A program made the position numbers and the translations under genes. Shown one piece after another: positions 62,002-64,000 of a stretch of DNA of 64,000 nt (position 1 is its first letter; each line of letters opens with the position of its first letter). This DNA comes from an uncultured Dialister sp. (GTDB lineage: Bacteria > Bacillota > Negativicutes > Veillonellales > Dialisteraceae): NCBI GenBank assembly GCA_902462205.1, contig CABQAR010000006.1:22770-86769 (forward strand), written 5' to 3'. The notes under the pieces were generated by a model. It had not been told where the DNA came from. It did not search any database and was given only the letters and a program-made list of their open reading frames with translations.

Positions 62002-62544
62002 TTATTGCCAACCTTTTTTCTGCACGAATTCATGAAATTTAGGCGCTAAGGTTTTTACTTTTCCGGGATGTTCATCATTAAACTTATCAGATCCTGCGCT
62101 AATTGAGTCATATTTTAAAGCTTCTTGAGTCGGTAATTGCTCATCTGTTTTCTTATATTCTCCTTTTTTAAGAGCACCGCTAAAACCGATCCGTTCCTGA
62201 TTTATAACCATTTTAGTTTTTTCCATTTTTCCTAAAATAAATTTGCTTCCTCCGATTCCAACATCACAAATATTTTTATCTTTGTCAATTACAATTTTTG
62301 GAGCAGCATCATAATATTGTTTTCCTTTATAATTACTTTTTGGTGTGGTTTGGTATACTTTAAATTCTTCTAATTTATCTTTATTTGGCAATTCTCTTGT
62401 CCCGGAATGAAAAAGATAATAAGTTCTTTGATCGTTTTGATAAGCACCTTCTATTGCTTTCGGGTCAATTGATCCGCAACCGGCAACAGCAAATAAAGAT
62501 AAACTAACTGTAGCAGTCAAAATAATTTTTGTTAGTTTTTTCAT
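62002..62544 (-). CDS. Lipoprotein in the array 2 cassette
   Basis: A 180-residue lipoprotein precursor (lipobox VAGC, Cys about residue 23) with a Lys-rich mature part (ITVIDKDKNICDVG-like and FILGKMEKTKMVINQERIGF). I do not recognise the family. Its AT-rich sequence contrasts with the chromosomal genes, pointing to transfer. GAGAAGAGGATAAAA precedes the ATG. Third gene of the cassette. Confidence 0.6.
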   Translation of the reverse strand: MKKLTKIILTATVSLSLFAVAGCGSIDPKAIEGAYQNDQRTYYLFHSGTRELPNKDKLEEFKVYQTTPKSNYKGKQYYDAAPKIVIDKDKNICDVGIGGSKFILGKMEKTKMVINQERIGFSGALKKGEYKKTDEQLPTQEALKYDSISAGSDKFNDEHPGKVKTLAPKFHEFVQKKGWQ

Positions 62545-62566
62545 TTTTATCCTCTTCTCTGATTTT

Positions 62567-62800
62567 TCAAAACTGTTTTAAACGCCCTAAATCTTCATAT
62601 TCTTTTTCTAACTTTTTTCGTTTAAGATTCCTTTTGTAAATCATACAGGCTTTTTCATATTCTCGGAGATCTTGTTTAACCCGTTCATACTCCGAACGAG
62701 TTTTTATAATCGTTATAGACGACTGAATTTCCGCTTTTTCGGCTTCTAATTCTTCGTTTTGAGGAAAATCTTCAAGATCGTTATAGAGCGTTTTAAGCAT
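62567..62800 (-). CDS. Small coiled-coil protein in the array 2 cassette
   Basis: A 77-residue, highly charged helical protein (NEELEAEKAEIQSSI, YERVKQDLREYEK). No family recognised. It starts 20 bp after the Fic gene and is read with it; by position it could be a partner of the Fic protein, but that is only inference. AT-rich. Confidence 0.55.
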   Translation of the reverse strand: MLKTLYNDLEDFPQNEELEAEKAEIQSSITIIKTRSEYERVKQDLREYEKACMIYKRNLKRKKLEKEYEDLGRLKQF

Positions 62801-62820
62801 GTTTTTAGAGATCCCAGCAT

Positions 62821-63459
62821 TTACATCGTTTTTTCTAAAACATGTTCTTTCTTATTTTCATCATTCAGAATCTTTTCCCGTTCATTCTCCTTTCTTTGAT
62901 TTTTTTCAGCCAGTCTATAAAGATCCTGCACGTCTTTGTTTTTTAAAGCATTGATATATTCATTTCTTTGTTCTTTCTCAATGACTATCGGCGTCAGCTT
63001 CTGCTGCAAGCATGACCAAATAATTAACGCCCTTGCGGTTCTTCCGTTTCCATCCGGAAATGGGCGCAGCTGTTCAAATTTCAAATGTTCGTCAATAATT
63101 ACAAAAACCTTCCGTTCTTTTTCGTAATTTATTTTTAAGCGATAAGATAATTCTTTCGCCCATTTCTTTAAGTCGTCATTCTCTAAACATAAATTTTCTT
63201 CATCTGTGCTTAAGAGGATCATCCGGTTTATTGTTAAAATATCTTCTTCGTTAATATCATTATCGCAATGAGAAATAATATATAGCATGACATCACGATG
63301 GCGCAGCACTTCTAAAACTTCATTCCAATACATCGGACGAGGTATATATTCTTTCAAAAGAATGCTTTTTATATCTTCTTCGGTTAAAGAACTCCCGTTA
63401 ATTCCGGGATTATTTAATGCGAATCGAATAATTAAATCTTGTAAATATTCATCAGTCAT
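62821..63459 (-). CDS. Fic-domain protein lacking the catalytic histidine
   Basis: A 212-residue Fic-fold protein. The active-site loop reads LRPFPDGNGRTAR, so the usual HPF..GNGR has Arg where the catalytic His should be. The flap region and FEQLRPF context are otherwise well kept. The N-terminal segment NPGINGSSLTEEDIKSIL corresponds to the usual inhibitory helix (S/T-x-x-x-E-G/N), which is also altered. It may be inactive, or use different chemistry. AAGGAATTTAT precedes the ATG. AT-rich cassette gene inside array 2. Confidence 0.78.
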   Translation of the reverse strand: MTDEYLQDLIIRFALNNPGINGSSLTEEDIKSILLKEYIPRPMYWNEVLEVLRHRDVMLYIISHCDNDINEEDILTINRMILLSTDEENLCLENDDLKKWAKELSYRLKINYEKERKVFVIIDEHLKFEQLRPFPDGNGRTARALIIWSCLQQKLTPIVIEKEQRNEYINALKNKDVQDLYRLAEKNQRKENEREKILNDENKKEHVLEKTM

Positions 63460-63474
63460 ATAAATTCCTTCTTA

Positions 63475-63645
63475 TCTTTAACGTTCTAACCCATGATCTT
63501 TATCCCTATTTTTCTTTTTTTCAGTCTTTTTTTCTGTCTGTTTAAGATGATTTCTTTCAGTTTCATCTTTTTTCATACCGTCAAAAATGGCCTTTCTTCT
63601 TAATTCTTTTTTTGTAAATTAATAGCCAACTCTGTTAGTTTATTA
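63475..63645 (-). pseudogene. 3' end of a gene cut at the CRISPR repeat
   Basis: An open frame entering from the repeat at 63646 reads NNKLTELAINLQKKELRRKA, then IFDGMKKDETERNHLKQTEK and a Lys-rich tail to a stop near 63479. It has no start of its own before the internal Met and looks like the C-terminus of a larger gene, perhaps a mobilisation protein, truncated exactly where the repeat begins. An alternative is a 32-residue ORF from the internal ATG. Confidence 0.4.
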
Positions 63646-64000
63646 TTTCTAAGCTGCCTATGCGGCAGGTAACTCTTACTGTATGTATAGGAACTTATGG
63701 GACAATTTCTAAGCTGCCTACGCGGCAGGTAACTCGCAAGCTTGTGGTCTTATTGGATCAGCGTATTTCTAAGCTGCCTATGCGGCAGATAACCGTTCAA
63801 AATTCTTCTTTAACCCTTCTAAATTTTTCTAAGCTGCCTATGCGGCAGATAACGAACAGTAGTGTTTTCCGCTGTTTCTTCAGAATTTCTAAGCTGCCTA
63901 TGCGGCAGATAACCGGACGGAAAACATATATAGAAATTGCGCCGGTTTCTAAGCTGCCTATGCGGCAGATAACTGTAAAAAATCAGAAAGGTATTACGAT

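Larger units (their letters stand above)
61827..64000 (-). CRISPR. Type I-F CRISPR array 2, interrupted by a gene cassette
   Basis: Eight I-F repeats. Two degenerate ones (61827-61854, 61888-61915, with ctaaac in place of ctaagc) around a 33-bp spacer form the old end. Six (63646 to 63973, 60-bp period) form the leader-proximal part, four of them with the variant end cagataac. Between lies 1,730 bp carrying three genes. After the last repeat, 63974-64000 matches the array 1 leader, so the leader starts at the window edge. No second cas operon is visible. Confidence 0.93.

Overview
The window looks like chromosome from a Gram-negative Firmicute (class Negativicutes, most like Dialister and relatives). 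Outer-membrane-type genes (MlaD/MCE, an AsmA-like protein) sit beside Firmicute-style T-box leaders, strong intrinsic terminators with U-tracts, and a 2-oxoacid:ferredoxin oxidoreductase. The species call is inference from gene content.

Layout. 1-5.1 kb: MCE protein, class II glutamine amidotransferase, secreted DUF3298 protein, fluoride channel crcB behind a fluoride riboswitch, rsmG, flavodoxin lipoprotein. 5.1-13 kb: mnmG, a troABCD-type Mn/Zn importer, mnmE. 13-23.5 kb: uridine phosphorylase, ClC channel, metallo-beta-lactamase-fold protein, a T-box-controlled methylisocitrate-lyase-like enzyme, thiD-like kinase, and a T-box-controlled TRAP transporter. 23.7-33 kb: mntR-like regulator, Met T-box with two metQ paralogues, quinone reductase, YigZ, Sel1 repeat protein, korAB. 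33.6-46.2 kb: AsmA-like protein, potABCD, a DUF3100 transporter with an M20 amidohydrolase, xanthine permease and xpt. 46.4-64 kb: an accessory region built around a complete type I-F CRISPR-Cas locus.

The I-F locus reads on the minus strand: cas1, cas2-3, csy1, csy2, csy3, cas6f, then an array whose leader is on the right. A second array with the same leader runs off the right edge. Both arrays hold gene-sized DNA between repeats at their old (leader-distal) ends: two diverged copies of a phage-like gene fragment in array 1, and a Fic/coiled-coil/lipoprotein cassette in array 2. Beyond the old end of each array is a copy of the same small structured RNA gene with its own promoter and terminator.

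Upstream of the cas operon is the most striking element. It is a promoter-driven mini-CRISPR made of two degenerate repeats around an 18-nt pseudo-spacer. That pseudo-spacer matches 15 of 18 positions in the promoter of the next gene, a truncated RhuM-family HTH protein, with a 5'-CC PAM exactly in place. Two of the three mismatches are at positions 6 and 12, which type I guides tolerate. This is the architecture of a crRNA-like regulator (CreA/CreR type) by which Cascade represses a gene, and possibly the cas operon, without cutting it.

The non-coding space carries at least nine copies of a composite intergenic repeat, 150 bp to 1 kb each, made of the same modules in a fixed order.
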